Shown here: positions 42,964-52,313 of the stretch, one piece after another
Layout of the letters: each line of letters starts with the position of its first letter
Position numbering within the stretch: the first letter of the stretch is position 1
Assembly: GCF_005116675.2 (NCBI RefSeq)
Contig: NZ_CP050699.1
Coordinates: 5,155,001-5,219,000 of the forward strand
Direction: 5' to 3'
DNA: 64,000 bases
Source of the DNA: Desulfosediminicola ganghwensis
GTDB lineage: Bacteria; Desulfobacterota; Desulfobulbia; Desulfobulbales; Desulfocapsaceae
Made by a program: the position numbers and the translations under genes
The notes under the pieces: model-generated
What the model was told of the DNA's origin: nothing
The model's input: only the letters and a program-made list of their open reading frames with translations
Database searches by the model: none

Positions 42964-43302
42964 TCACCTCTTTTTTGCCTGGGCGGGTTTTGAGAAATCA
43001 TATACCCGCTCATTTGGTTTCAGCATGTCGTAATCGCGTCGTGCCACCTCTTCCAGGTATACCCTGTCATTTTCAAGCCGCCCGATCTCCGCTTCCATTC
43101 TCTTGTTCTCCCTGGCAATGGCCTCGGTTTCAGACTCCAGATTCTTTACTTCGGCTCTTTTCTTAAGCAGCGCCATAACGCCTGATTGAGGGGCAAACAC
43201 TATCCACAACAAGGCAAAAAGTGTCATTACCACAGCCATTTTCTTCAATTGACTGTTCTGTAAATAGGGCGGAGACTTCCTGTTAACTGGGTTTCGTTTC
43301 AT
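42964..43302 (-). CDS. ftsB: Septum formation initiator FtsB/DivIC-like
   Basis: A 112-residue bitopic membrane protein. A basic N-terminus is followed by one transmembrane helix (about 24-46), a periplasmic coiled coil (KKRAEVKNLESETEAIARE) and the conserved closing region YLEEVARRDYDMLKPNERVY. This is the DivIC/FtsB family, a part of the FtsQLB division complex that activates septal peptidoglycan synthesis. Converges with FmdB; no fts genes adjacent. The symbol is by family. Confidence 0.85.
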   Translation of the reverse strand: MKRNPVNRKSPPYLQNSQLKKMAVVMTLFALLWIVFAPQSGVMALLKKRAEVKNLESETEAIARENKRMEAEIGRLENDRVYLEEVARRDYDMLKPNERVYDFSKPAQAKKR

Positions 43303-43515
43303 ATATTCGTGTACTATGGAATCTCGGTGGATTATCTACTTATCAAAGATTCTGTGTATATCAACAGAGTCAATGTTTGAACAGTGACGAACCGAGCTCC
43401 CTAAAGACTCATCCTGACTGAGGTATTGGATTTAGGTAGTGAAGACTGTTATATTCAGCGTTTATTAATGAAACTTCATCACAATCACAAACAGAATGCC
43501 CTGATACGTTCTATA

Positions 43516-43947
43516 ATGCAAGACTCTCATATTAAAAAGAAAACCACCTATCTTGTCAGCAGTTGCCTTATTGGCCTCTGCACCCGCTACGACGGCGCGA
43601 TCAGCCCTGACCAGAAATGTATTGAATTTCTCGAGGGGACAAACTGGATACCAGTCTGCCCTGAACAACTTGGCGGACTTGCGACTCCTCGTCCCAAAGC
43701 GATGTTGTGCGAAGGAAATGGACATGATGTTCTTCAGGGAAATGCCAGGGTGATTACTGAAGATGGTGAAAACGTCTCAGACAATTTTATCCGGGGCGCA
43801 GAACAGGTACTCGATCTGGCCAGACGTCTTGCAGTCGACAGAATCGTATTGAAATCACGCTCTCCGTCGTGCGCGGTGCATGGCAACACAGGAGTTACAG
43901 CGGCGTTACTGCAACTCCACAATTATCAGTTAATTGAATTCGGCTAA
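43516..43947 (+). CDS. DUF523 / TudS-like protein
   Basis: A 143-residue protein from the ATG at 43516; two earlier in-frame starts (43426 and 43468) add tails that lack family character. Conserved segments are SSCLIGLCTRYDG, CPEQLGGLATPRP and LKSRSPSCAVHG. The three cysteines (in SCLIG, VCPEQ and SCAVH) match the 4Fe-4S cluster site of TudS thiouracil desulfidase, a member of this family. A role in removing sulfur from damaged thiolated nucleobases is inferred from the family. No clear ribosome-binding site. Confidence 0.82.
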   Translation: MQDSHIKKKTTYLVSSCLIGLCTRYDGAISPDQKCIEFLEGTNWIPVCPEQLGGLATPRPKAMLCEGNGHDVLQGNARVITEDGENVSDNFIRGAEQVLDLARRLAVDRIVLKSRSPSCAVHGNTGVTAALLQLHNYQLIEFG

Positions 43948-43957
43948 GGGGAGTCGG

Positions 43958-44653
43958 CTACTGAATCCGCATAACCCTCAGAATTATAATGCCCGCCTCA
44001 TACAGGAAATAGAGCGGCCCTCCCATGAGGCCCATATTGATAATGTCGGGGGTCGGGGTAATAAGTGCGGCAATAATTGCAATTCCCAACACGGCAAACC
44101 GTCTGTTTCTCTCAAAAAATTTCCTGGTACAGATACCAACCCTGCCCATGAAAACCATGAAAATGGGCAATTCAAACGCCAGGCCGAAGGCAAGAACGAA
44201 AATCGTAACGAATGTAACGAAGCGACTTATTGATATGACCGGTTGCAATTCTGCTGAACCGAACCCGAGCAGGAATTTTATGCCAAGAGGTAAAGTCACG
44301 AAATAACAAAAAATAGTTCCTACATAAAACAATATACAGGTGAAAAAGACAAAGAAAAAGATCTGCCCTTTGCCCATCTTAAACGGTTTGCCCATGGCAC
44401 TCCAGAGAACTGTTAGAAACCAGGGCATGAGCAGAAAAACAGCCCCAAAAAGTGACAATTTCACATGGGAGAGAAAAGGACCTGCCACTGAAAAGAAATA
44501 TAATTTCTCGGAAAGATGCTCCTGAACCGCTTTCAACAGTTCAGGGGAGAGGAAAAAAATCACAAGTGTCAAAAGAAACAGTGATATTCCGAGGCGATGA
44601 ACTGATTTTTGTAATGCTAAAATGAATATAGCGAGCTTATTTTGATCGACCAT
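43958..44653 (-). CDS. tatC: Twin-arginine translocase subunit TatC
   Basis: A 231-residue inner-membrane protein with six transmembrane helices. The conserved TatC segments are FGLAFELPIFMVFMGRVGI (helix 4 region, with the conserved Glu) and ALITPTPDIINMGLMGGPLY (helix 5). TatC recognises RR signal peptides and starts export of folded cofactor-bearing proteins. It is slightly shorter than E. coli TatC (258). In this window the formate dehydrogenase FdhA (55125-55721 part) and FdhX carry RRSFLK signals and would be its clients. TatA and TatB are not here. Confidence 0.92.
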   Translation of the reverse strand: MVDQNKLAIFILALQKSVHRLGISLFLLTLVIFFLSPELLKAVQEHLSEKLYFFSVAGPFLSHVKLSLFGAVFLLMPWFLTVLWSAMGKPFKMGKGQIFFFVFFTCILFYVGTIFCYFVTLPLGIKFLLGFGSAELQPVISISRFVTFVTIFVLAFGLAFELPIFMVFMGRVGICTRKFFERNRRFAVLGIAIIAALITPTPDIINMGLMGGPLYFLYEAGIIILRVMRIQ

Positions 44654-44886
44654 CTGCTGAAATACTACTCTGTGGATATTACGATTTAATGAGAACGTAA
44701 CTGAATAAAAGCCTCAGTTCCTCCCGGAATTACAACCTCTCAAAATATCAGAAGCAGGAGTGAAATGCAATTTGATTGAGGTTGCTTTCAGATACCAGCC
44801 ATGATAAACATGGATGTACTTACCATAGGTTATGTATATCCTGTACACATATTGTAAAATTTCAACTTCAGCTCCACGAAAACATC

Positions 44887-46164
44887 ATGCTTGAACTACG
44901 ATTTATTCGAGAAAACATAGAGCTTGTAAAGGAAAAAACCGCCCTTCGCGGTGCGGACACGACTCCGCTTGATACCTTTATGGAAATTGACCAGCGCAGA
45001 CTGCAGATTCTGGGCGAGGTTGAAAGCTTAAAAAATAAGAGAAACGTCGCTTCCAAAGAGATAGCACGCCTGAAGCAGGGCTCGGACGAAGAAAAGTCCC
45101 AGGCTGAGCCAATGATCATCGAGATGCGGGACATCGGTCAGAAGATCAAGGAACTCGATACTGAGTTGGCGGAAATTCAGGAAAAACTGCAAACCATCGT
45201 CATGGCGATTCCCAACCTCTGTCATGACTCTGTTCCCGTCGGCAACGATGAAAGCGATAACATCGAAGTTCGCACCTGGGGAACCAAAAGGGAGTATTCA
45301 TTTGAGCCCAAACCACACTGGGAAGTCGGGGAGAATCTCAACGTTCTCGACTTTGAGCGCGCGGCCAAACTCTCAGGATCCCGCTTTGCGCTGCTGAGCG
45401 GTTTTGCCTCCAGACTCTCCAGAGCTCTGGTGAATTTCATGCTCGATCTGCATACCCAGAAGCATGGTTACACTGAGTTTATGCCCCCGTTTCTGGTCAA
45501 CACTCCGACCATGACCGCCACTGGTCAATTGCCGAAGTTTGAGGAAGATCTCTTCAAGATCGCTGAATGGGATCTCTACCTGATACCAACCGCGGAAGTA
45601 CCCATAACCAACATCCACCGCGATGAGACCATCGACGAAAAGGACCTTCCGCTCAACTATACCGCCTACACACCGTGTTTTCGTTCTGAGGCTGGCTCCC
45701 ACGGTCGCGATACCCGCGGCCTGATACGTCAGCATCAGTTTGAGAAGGTTGAGCTTGTTAAAATAACCACCCCTGAGACTTCAATGGATGCTCTGGAAGA
45801 TCTGACCAGGGAAGCTGAAACAGTGCTACAGATGCTCGGTCTTCATTACCGTGTGGTCACCCTGTGTTCCGGCGATCTCGGCTTCTCGGCCACCAAGACC
45901 TATGACATTGAAGTATGGTTGCCTGGGCAGCAGGCATATCGCGAGATATCCTCCTGCTCCAACACCCTCGACTTCCAGGCCCGACGCGGTTCTATCCGGT
46001 ATCGTCCCGAGGGGCAGAAGAAGTCCAAACTCGTTCACACCTTAAACGGTTCCGGCCTGGCAGTGGGTAGAACACTACTGGCGATTCTAGAGACATACCA
46101 GCAGGAAGACGGCTCTGTCGCCATCCCTGAAGTGCTGAAACCATACTTCGAAAAACGATTTTAG
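44887..46164 (+). CDS. serS: Serine-tRNA ligase SerS
   Basis: Charges tRNA-Ser, and also tRNA-Sec before selenylation, which is relevant to the selenoprotein in this window. The 425-residue protein from the ATG at 44887 has the long N-terminal coiled-coil arm (about 25-105), class II motif 2 ([21 protein letters not shown], given in parts: FRSEAG and RGLIRQHQF) and motif 3 ([13 protein letters not shown]). The upstream ATG-containing extension to 44776 lacks family character. Ribosome-binding site is weak. Confidence 0.95.
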   Translation: MLELRFIRENIELVKEKTALRGADTTPLDTFMEIDQRRLQILGEVESLKNKRNVASKEIARLKQGSDEEKSQAEPMIIEMRDIGQKIKELDTELAEIQEKLQTIVMAIPNLCHDSVPVGNDESDNIEVRTWGTKREYSFEPKPHWEVGENLNVLDFERAAKLSGSRFALLSGFASRLSRALVNFMLDLHTQKHGYTEFMPPFLVNTPTMTATGQLPKFEEDLFKIAEWDLYLIPTAEVPITNIHRDETIDEKDLPLNYTAYTPCFRSEAGSHGRDTRGLIRQHQFEKVELVKITTPETSMDALEDLTREAETVLQMLGLHYRVVTLCSGDLGFSATKTYDIEVWLPGQQAYREISSCSNTLDFQARRGSIRYRPEGQKKSKLVHTLNGSGLAVGRTLLAILETYQQEDGSVAIPEVLKPYFEKRF

Positions 46165-46203
46165 AGCTGACCGGGCACGGTCGACCTCTTTGAATTTCGC
46201 ATT

Positions 46204-46232
46204 CCCTGGCTGGCAGTCCATGCCTGCCAGGG
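46204..46232. repeat. Hairpin after serS
   Basis: CCCTGGC (46204-46210) and GCCAGGG (46226-46232) are complements, and an inner CTGGCAG/CTGCCAG pair competes with them. No T run follows. It may form part of the serS 3' end. Confidence 0.55.
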
Positions 46233-46350
46233 AAACTCTCCCCCACTGTGATAATCTGTCTCTCTAATTAGGATTTATTGTTTTCTTGCCATATAATTTA
46301 TACCAGCAGTAACGGAATTCAGACATTAACACCTGTCTCCTGGAGGGATC

Positions 46351-48720
46351 ATGCAATTATCGTTTTCGAGGTGTGCTCTGCCTGCACATCAGCTCATCGT
46401 TGCAACTTTCGTTATCTTCGCCATTATCCTCTTCCAGCCGCTCTTGTCAGATGCCTGGTATAGTATCGCCCAGGAAACTCCGCAAAATGCACCTTCATCG
46501 GAAGCAGATATTCATACCTTACTATCCGGACTCAGCGATGAACAGGTTCGCCGTCTGCTCATTGATGAACTAAAAAAAGACAGTACTGCCCTGGAAAGCT
46601 CTGCCGACACAACCGGACCTGACATATTCCTGGGCAAAATTCTGTATAGCTTAAGTTCCCAATCCGACACATCTGAGCAACACGTACGTCAACTTTTCAG
46701 CCATATTCCCCAGGTAATCCCTGACCTTAAAAAAGCCTTTATCAAACTTTGTCCATACGGCACCCACACTGGTGCCCTCAAAAACTTTCTGTGGGTACTT
46801 TTTTTCATAGGTATCGGCCTGCTTACAGAACTCGTCTTCAATCGCATAGTTTTATGGAAACTCTTCAACAAAAGGGCTGAATTTCAAGAGAACCAGAGTG
46901 CCTCTGAAAAAATTGTTTCCGCGATTATCAACGAAGTTCCGACGCTGCTCTCACTATTTATCTTCTCCGTTGCCGCGTATTTTTCCTATCTTGCCTTTAT
47001 CTGGACTGATTCTCCTCTTGTCCAGCTCTTATTTCTGGCAGTTCTACTGTCAATCATCATGATCCGTTTGGTTGCAATTGTTTCGAGACTCATATTCTCC
47101 CCTTCATCTGAACATCTGCGCATTGTACCTTTAGATTGTAAAATAGCAGGTTCGATGCACCGGCTTTTCAGCGGGGCTGCAGCCTATCTTACCCTGGGGG
47201 TGATGCTTGCTGTCACGCTCAAGCGACTGGGAGCGCATAGCACCACCATTGCATTGATCATGCTGGTCCTTGCCTCAATATTGTTGATCGCCGCTGCGGT
47301 TGCGGTCCTGATCTTTAAGAACAGGGTTAGAGAGCAGATCATTGCCGGCTCAACGGCGAGTGGTGATTCAATCAGCTGGGGACGCCAGCAGTTTGCCTCA
47401 ATGTGGCACCTGCTGGCTCTGGCATATTTATTTGTCCTCTGGTTGCTGCTTTTCAACGATTTGATAGATCCCACTCACCGCAGTAAGGGCGCGTTCATTC
47501 TCAGTTTTTTTGTTGTCCCAATCTGGATGTTGAGTGACAAGCTCCTGCAGTGGATCGTCCTCTACGCGGTCGATACACTGAAAATCCACCAGGAACATTA
47601 CGACCAGGAAGAGGATGTGGATGACGAGGAACTGGAAAAACGTGAAAAGGGCAAAAAAACCTACCTGAGAGCACTGGCGATTTCCAGGGTCGGTCTTGTT
47701 GGGTCGCTGGTAATCTGGGTCGCCACCCTCTGGAATATTAAAATACCCATTTTTTCCAACCTCTCCTCAGTGGTATTCGATGCACTGATCGTGATGACTC
47801 TGGCCCTGATGTTCTGGAAATTTATCAGCAACTGGATTGAACGAAAAATCCAGGAGTCGATCCCGGAGGAGGACGAAAAAAACGAGGAAGAGCAGGATGA
47901 GTGGGGCTCAGCTTCTGCCCGCGGCCGCTCATACACCCTGTTGCCGATGATTCGCAGGTTTCTCGGCACAGTACTTATGGTGATGGTGACCATGACAATC
48001 CTTTCATCCACAGGTGTGGACATTGGCCCGTTACTGGCTGGTGCCGGTGTTGTCGGTCTGGCCGTCGGCTTTGGTGCACAAAAACTCGTGGCCGATATGT
48101 TCTCAGGCTTTTTCTATCTACTGGACGACGCCTTTCGGGTTGGAGAATATGTGGAAGCTGGTGGTATTTCCGGTACTGTTGAAAATATCAGCCTGCGCAA
48201 CGTGATGTTGAGACACCATCGCGGCATGTTGCAGATTGTCCCCCACAGTGAACTCGGGGCAATAACCAACTACATGCGCGGCGGGATTGTCGTTAAGTTT
48301 AACCTTGATTTCCCCTATGATGCCGATATCGACCAGATCCGAAAAGTTATAAAGAAAGTGGGTCAGGCTATGCTCCAGGAAGAGGAGTTTGCCGAGGATT
48401 TCATTCGTCCTGTGAAATCCCAGGGCGTGCGTGAAATCAGCAACTCCGTAATGACTATCAGAGTGAAATTCACCGCTAAACCCGGTGCTCACTTTATCAT
48501 CCGCCGGGAAGCGTATAAACGGATTACCGAAGCGTTACGGGCAAAAGGTATCCATTACGCCCATAAAAAAGTCATTGTGGATATACCGCAATCAAGTGGT
48601 GAAGAGGAAGATAGCGAACAGCTCGCCAAAGCTGCCGGTGCCGCCACCAGACAAATCATGGATGAGGAAAGCAAGGCGGCAGGCGCCCCCAAGACAGAAT
48701 CACCTGCTTTCGATCGATAA
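46351..48720 (+). CDS. MscS-family mechanosensitive channel, large N-terminal extension
   Basis: A 789-residue membrane protein. A signal-like N-terminus, a periplasmic region, about seven membrane helices, an acidic stretch (EEDVDDEELEKREKGKK near 425-440), then the MscS core. The pore helix is GAGVVGLAVGFGAQKLVADM (about 563-582), followed by the typical GEYVEAGGISGTVENISLR. The family opens under membrane tension to release solutes during osmotic downshift. The long front region resembles MscK/MscM-type channels. Start has a good ribosome-binding site (GGAGGGA). Confidence 0.88.
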   Translation: MQLSFSRCALPAHQLIVATFVIFAIILFQPLLSDAWYSIAQETPQNAPSSEADIHTLLSGLSDEQVRRLLIDELKKDSTALESSADTTGPDIFLGKILYSLSSQSDTSEQHVRQLFSHIPQVIPDLKKAFIKLCPYGTHTGALKNFLWVLFFIGIGLLTELVFNRIVLWKLFNKRAEFQENQSASEKIVSAIINEVPTLLSLFIFSVAAYFSYLAFIWTDSPLVQLLFLAVLLSIIMIRLVAIVSRLIFSPSSEHLRIVPLDCKIAGSMHRLFSGAAAYLTLGVMLAVTLKRLGAHSTTIALIMLVLASILLIAAAVAVLIFKNRVREQIIAGSTASGDSISWGRQQFASMWHLLALAYLFVLWLLLFNDLIDPTHRSKGAFILSFFVVPIWMLSDKLLQWIVLYAVDTLKIHQEHYDQEEDVDDEELEKREKGKKTYLRALAISRVGLVGSLVIWVATLWNIKIPIFSNLSSVVFDALIVMTLALMFWKFISNWIERKIQESIPEEDEKNEEEQDEWGSASARGRSYTLLPMIRRFLGTVLMVMVTMTILSSTGVDIGPLLAGAGVVGLAVGFGAQKLVADMFSGFFYLLDDAFRVGEYVEAGGISGTVENISLRNVMLRHHRGMLQIVPHSELGAITNYMRGGIVVKFNLDFPYDADIDQIRKVIKKVGQAMLQEEEFAEDFIRPVKSQGVREISNSVMTIRVKFTAKPGAHFIIRREAYKRITEALRAKGIHYAHKKVIVDIPQSSGEEEDSEQLAKAAGAATRQIMDEESKAAGAPKTESPAFDR

Positions 48721-48980
48721 TTCAGCTCAAGCACCTTCAGGCCAGATTGCAATGGCTTGTCACTGCAACCACTTTATCATCTGCTTCCCACCATCTTCTG
48801 CCTGAACAGGTGAGGGGGCGGAGGCGTGGCAGATGGGCAATTGATCACTTCCAGAAGAAAAACATATGCCTTTGTCAGGGAAAGCTTCTTGATCTTTAAG
48901 CTGTTACTCCTAACTCACCCCCCTTCACGCCTCACTTCAAGAAGCTGTGTTTTAGTGGTAATCGGACAGTACTCAAAATA

Positions 48981-49637
48981 TTATTTGTCAAACTTGATAC
49001 GGATCTCGATCTCGTTAATTTTATCCACGAGTTTCAGGGAAGTGACAAAGCCGTGAACTGTGGCGGCCAGCGCCTCCTGGACAAACCCCTTTATCGGCAC
49101 TTTGTTGCCATTTACCAGAAGCGCGGTTTTATCCAGTACCCTTCCCTGCCCCGACAGCAACCGTTTCTCTATAAACTGCGCGATCTCGAGGCTTTCATTC
49201 AATCGAAAAATATAGTCGCCGCCAATATCCGCAATATCAGTAGCCACGGCAATTACCCCATGAACTTCATTACGCAACATCTGCTCCGGATTCCTGGCCA
49301 CCTCTATCTTAGGAATTTTTCTGGCCGCCTTGAAGCCCTCACCAATAACAATATCCGCATCCGGAAAATAACGATGTGCCAGGGTGCGTAATGACAGGTC
49401 CCGATTGACAGTCTGCAGCACCATCTGGTCGGGTCCGACAAACATTACACTGTCTGCTCCGGCTTCTTTATAGATCGAGGTATCCGTGCCTTCACAATCA
49501 AACTGAACCCCAGGCTCACAACTCGACTTTATTACCGCGACCCTGTAACCCATTTCCCGAAGATGACGTACGACCTTACTAACCAGCACACTTTTATCGC
49601 TATCGTGCCACCCTATGAATGTTACTATCGCCGACAT
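48981..49637 (-). CDS. mobB: MobB-like molybdopterin-guanine dinucleotide synthesis protein
   Basis: A 218-residue protein. The N-terminal half has MobB character: VTFIGWHDSDKSVLVSKVVR at the P-loop place, a VAVIKSSCE strand and IVIGEGFKAARKIPKIEV near 103-120. The Walker A reads GWHDSDKS instead of the normal GxxxSGKT, an unusual Gly-to-Asp change. A C-terminal domain (about 165-218, LVNGNKVPIKGFVQEALAATVHG) is common in deltaproteobacterial MobB. It supports MGD cofactor formation for molybdoenzymes such as FdhA at 52917. Convergent neighbour is the MscS channel. Confidence 0.8.
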   Translation of the reverse strand: MSAIVTFIGWHDSDKSVLVSKVVRHLREMGYRVAVIKSSCEPGVQFDCEGTDTSIYKEAGADSVMFVGPDQMVLQTVNRDLSLRTLAHRYFPDADIVIGEGFKAARKIPKIEVARNPEQMLRNEVHGVIAVATDIADIGGDYIFRLNESLEIAQFIEKRLLSGQGRVLDKTALLVNGNKVPIKGFVQEALAATVHGFVTSLKLVDKINEIEIRIKFDK

Positions 49638-50013
49638 ATCCTGATCCCTGAAACTAACGTTTTTATCTTAAATTTTAGTCAATTGTGGTACTCGAGCAGT
49701 ACAAGAAGCACGACGCATATTACACAACTTTTTCGCTTTCTGATACGTATACTCAATAAATGACTCCTGCCGACAGCAACGGAGTATACTTTTAAACTAT
49801 AACCGATGCGGATATCATAATAAGACAATAACAGAACGTTCAGAAAAGTTTTGCGGTGAACCTGCCCATGCATTAAGCTGCAATACATCGTGAAAGCACG
49901 CCTCAATTTTATTAACCATCTATGTTTTCGCTCTCAATCACGATAGCCAGATATTACACTTTGAGGACATAGACCCTTTTCACCTATCCCGCTGTCGTTC
50001 TGGAGGGGGCTCA
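49638..50013. other. Divergent intergenic region
   Basis: A 376-base gap between mobB and the redoxin gene. It contains a small inverted repeat GTACT/AGTAC (49688-49702) and the ribosome-binding site (TGGAGGGGG) before the redoxin ATG. No promoter pair was convincing. Confidence 0.45.
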
Positions 50014-50586
50014 ATGATACGATACGTTGCTTTTGTTCTACTATTTACCCTTACCATCCTGCCTGTTTGTTCGGGAGTTGCCGCTGAATCCGTTAGTGGC
50101 GAGCAACTGCCGCCGGTTACGCTTGCCATACCTGAAGATGCGGATCACAGAAGCTACCTTGGCCTAAACGGTCAACCCGGTGAATCTTTTGATCTGAAAA
50201 ATATTGACGCGGATGTACTGCTTATACAGTTTTTCAGCATGTACTGTCCGTTCTGTCAAGAAGAAGCTCCCCTGATAAATGAGCTGTTTCAGACAATCCT
50301 GGATTTCTCATCTGATGATTTCAGTGTTAAGATGATAGGTATCGGAACCAACAATACCAATTTCGAGGTAGGTCATTATCGCAGCACATACGATATTCAG
50401 TTCCCGGTATTCCCAGACCTGGATATGCAGAGCTATAATGCGCTTGGAGGGAAAGGAACACCAAGTTTCATCGCCTGCCGAAAGACAGATGACTCAGAGT
50501 GTACAATCATCCTGAGGCAGTCAGGCGGATTCAACACTGTCGAAGAGTTTTTCAACCAGCTACTGCGTAAAAGTGGCTACAGATGA
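50014..50586 (+). CDS. Periplasmic thioredoxin-fold protein (TlpA/redoxin-like)
   Basis: A 190-residue exported thioredoxin-like protein. Signal peptide to about residue 24; active site CPFC (C78, C81) in FFSMYCPFCQEE, and the cis-Pro segment GTPSF near 152. Such proteins reduce or shuffle disulfides in the envelope. Strong ribosome-binding site (GGAGGGGG). A peroxiredoxin gene follows 12 bases later, so the two probably form a reductant-peroxidase pair. Confidence 0.82.
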   Translation: MIRYVAFVLLFTLTILPVCSGVAAESVSGEQLPPVTLAIPEDADHRSYLGLNGQPGESFDLKNIDADVLLIQFFSMYCPFCQEEAPLINELFQTILDFSSDDFSVKMIGIGTNNTNFEVGHYRSTYDIQFPVFPDLDMQSYNALGGKGTPSFIACRKTDDSECTIILRQSGGFNTVEEFFNQLLRKSGYR

Positions 50587-50598
50587 TCCGGAGGAGCC

Positions 50599-51207
50599 AT
50601 GGTTCTACCGAGCCCCGCGAAACTCCTGCAGGTAATTGTAAATATTATCTCGCTGGTGCTGTTTTCCAGCTTGATCCAGGCAAAGCCTTTCACTGATTAT
50701 GGTTATGATCCCGGGGTACTGAAACCTGTCGACAGTACCTTGAAAGTCTCACCTGGGGAACCCGCTCCGGATTTCACCCTCACCGCCATTGATGGCAAAC
50801 AAGTCCGCCTCAGCCAATTCAAGAACCAGAGAAACGTTGTCCTCTCGTTTGTGCCGTCGGCGTGGACCCCGATCTGCTCGGGACAATGGCCCGGCTACAA
50901 TATTTCACGGATTTTCTTCGAGCAGCATGACGCTATCCTGCTGGGTATCACCGTCGACAATATCCCCACGCTCTACAGCTGGACCCGACAGATGGGTGAA
51001 CTCTGGTTCGATGTACTGTCTGATTTCTGGCCCCATGGTGAAGTTGCCGGTAAATATGGCCTGCTGCGTTCAGACGGCACAGCAGAACGGGCCCTGGTAT
51101 TTATTGACAAAAGCGGCATCATCAGCGCCATCCATGTCTCTGACATCAATGTTCGCCCACCTCTGGAAATGATCGTCACTGAGCTTTCAAAATTCAATAC
51201 CAGATAA
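50599..51207 (+). CDS. Exported peroxiredoxin (AhpC/TSA-like)
   Basis: A 202-residue protein with a signal or anchor sequence (about 8-28) followed by a peroxiredoxin fold. The peroxidatic site is PSAWTPIC, with P86, T90 and C93 matching PxxxTxxC. A second, resolving cysteine is not obvious, so it may be a one-Cys type that relies on the CPFC partner upstream. It would remove peroxides in the envelope, useful to an anaerobe exposed to oxygen. Ribosome-binding site GGAGG. Confidence 0.82.
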   Translation: MVLPSPAKLLQVIVNIISLVLFSSLIQAKPFTDYGYDPGVLKPVDSTLKVSPGEPAPDFTLTAIDGKQVRLSQFKNQRNVVLSFVPSAWTPICSGQWPGYNISRIFFEQHDAILLGITVDNIPTLYSWTRQMGELWFDVLSDFWPHGEVAGKYGLLRSDGTAERALVFIDKSGIISAIHVSDINVRPPLEMIVTELSKFNTR

Positions 51208-51237
51208 GCGGCGCTCTCTATTCTGTTTTTTTCAAGA

Positions 51238-51287
51238 CAAAAAAAAGAGCGTGCCTTCTCGATGAAGAAGGATCACACTCTTTTCTC
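51238..51287. terminator. Bidirectional terminator between peroxiredoxin and fdh operon
   Basis: AAAAAAAGAGCGTG-CCTTCT and AGAAGG-CACACTCTTTT arms form a hairpin; on the minus strand the stem is followed by TTTTTTTT, on the plus strand by TTTTCTC. It can end both the redoxin operon and the fdh operon that converge here. One internal mismatch pair is present. Confidence 0.82.
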
Positions 51288-51294
51288 ATATTCC

Positions 51295-51336
51295 CTGCCT
51301 GTCTTGGGACTTGCTCAGCCCGACAAGACTAGGCAG
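51295..51336. repeat. Bulged 12-bp hairpin downstream of fdhC
   Basis: CTGCCTGTCTTG (51295-51306) pairs with CAAGAC and AGGCAG (51324-51336) with one bulged base. It lies between the fdhC stop and the bidirectional terminator and may stabilise the fdh mRNA 3' end. Confidence 0.6.
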
Positions 51337-51345
51337 CCCAAAATA

Positions 51346-52221
51346 TTAATACTTGTACAGACTGTGCAGAATATCGACCTCGTCCTTTGGCTTGTAACCG
51401 GTCTTCATGGACTCGAGAGAGCCAGCGATTGCGAAGACAGACATATAGCAATGGGTAAGGTAAAAAGCCACGATGCCTACACCGAGTACGTTATGTACCA
51501 TGGCGAAAATACGCACCATATCTACACTGGCACCCATACCCCAGATAATATAACCGGTGTATGCCATAATACCGCCGCCTAAAGTGGCGAACCAGAAATA
51601 CATTTTCTGGCCTGCATTGAACTTCGCAGCAGGAACCGGCTTTTTCGCTTTGCTCAGGTAGCCGCCGAGAATAAACATCCATTTGATGTCATGCAGTTGC
51701 GGCAGCATTTCCTTGAACCACATGATAAACATCAACAGACCCGGAAGCGCAAAAACGATCGCGGAAATGAGGTGAATATAACGAGCAGTCCGGATAACGA
51801 CTCCACCACCAAAGAATGATCCGAAAATGATCATCAAGCCGGTAATGACCAGCAGTGAAAAGGAAATCGCTGCAACAAAGTGAACAATACGGGCAAACAG
51901 ACTGAAAAAGTAGATCTGCTCACCATGGTGATCAAAGTGCTTTGCACCAATGATCAGGTAATGCAACAAAAATACCGCAGGTACAGCTGTGATGACTACA
52001 AGAAAAATCTTGCTGAACCACTCACCCTGCAGCATCGTGAAAAGTTGACCATATTCCTGCCAGTTACCGCCGGTTATATTGGCGATCAACTGTGCGAAAT
52101 AATCGGCTGAAGAACCGCCTGCTAGCCCTGCGGCCTGCAGATCTTGAGCTACAGCTGTTCCCAAGCTGCCTGCCACAAGTATTATTCCAAGCAGAAACAC
52201 AGATGCGCACAACTTCTGCAT
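51346..52221 (-). CDS. fdhC: Formate dehydrogenase cytochrome b subunit FdhC
   Basis: A 291-residue membrane subunit from the ATG at 52221, which has AGGAG upstream. It has a signal-like N-terminus, an extra N-terminal helix segment (VTGGNW-like region, about 50-85), then four transmembrane helices of the FdnI cytochrome b556 type: LHYLIIGAKHFDHHGEQ, FARIVHFVAAISFSLLVITG, ARYIHLISAIVFALPG and MVHNVLGVGIVAFYLTHCYM. The His residues in these helices bind two hemes b. It passes electrons from FdhB to the quinone pool. The signal-bearing, longer form resembles epsilonproteobacterial and Shewanella FdhC. Confidence 0.9.
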   Translation of the reverse strand: MQKLCASVFLLGIILVAGSLGTAVAQDLQAAGLAGGSSADYFAQLIANITGGNWQEYGQLFTMLQGEWFSKIFLVVITAVPAVFLLHYLIIGAKHFDHHGEQIYFFSLFARIVHFVAAISFSLLVITGLMIIFGSFFGGGVVIRTARYIHLISAIVFALPGLLMFIMWFKEMLPQLHDIKWMFILGGYLSKAKKPVPAAKFNAGQKMYFWFATLGGGIMAYTGYIIWGMGASVDMVRIFAMVHNVLGVGIVAFYLTHCYMSVFAIAGSLESMKTGYKPKDEVDILHSLYKY

Positions 52222-52251
52222 AGTATGCTCCTGTTTAAGCAAAATTATAAA

Positions 52252-52284
52252 CTGACCATCCCCGAGAAAATGGAGATGGTCAGT
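52252..52284 (-). repeat. Perfect 10-bp hairpin between fdhB and fdhC
   Basis: ACTGACCATC and GATGGTCAGT (with the first base at 52251) are perfect complements around a 14-base loop in the 92-base gap between fdhB and fdhC. Lacking a T run, it looks like an mRNA processing or stability hairpin that adjusts subunit levels. Confidence 0.7.
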
Positions 52285-52313
52285 CGTTAACGACCAGCGA
52301 TCCGCAAACAGGA

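Noticed and set aside
43426-43515. Longer N-terminus of the DUF523 protein
   Set aside because: The extension lacks family character and a ribosome-binding site; the ATG at 43516 gives the normal start.
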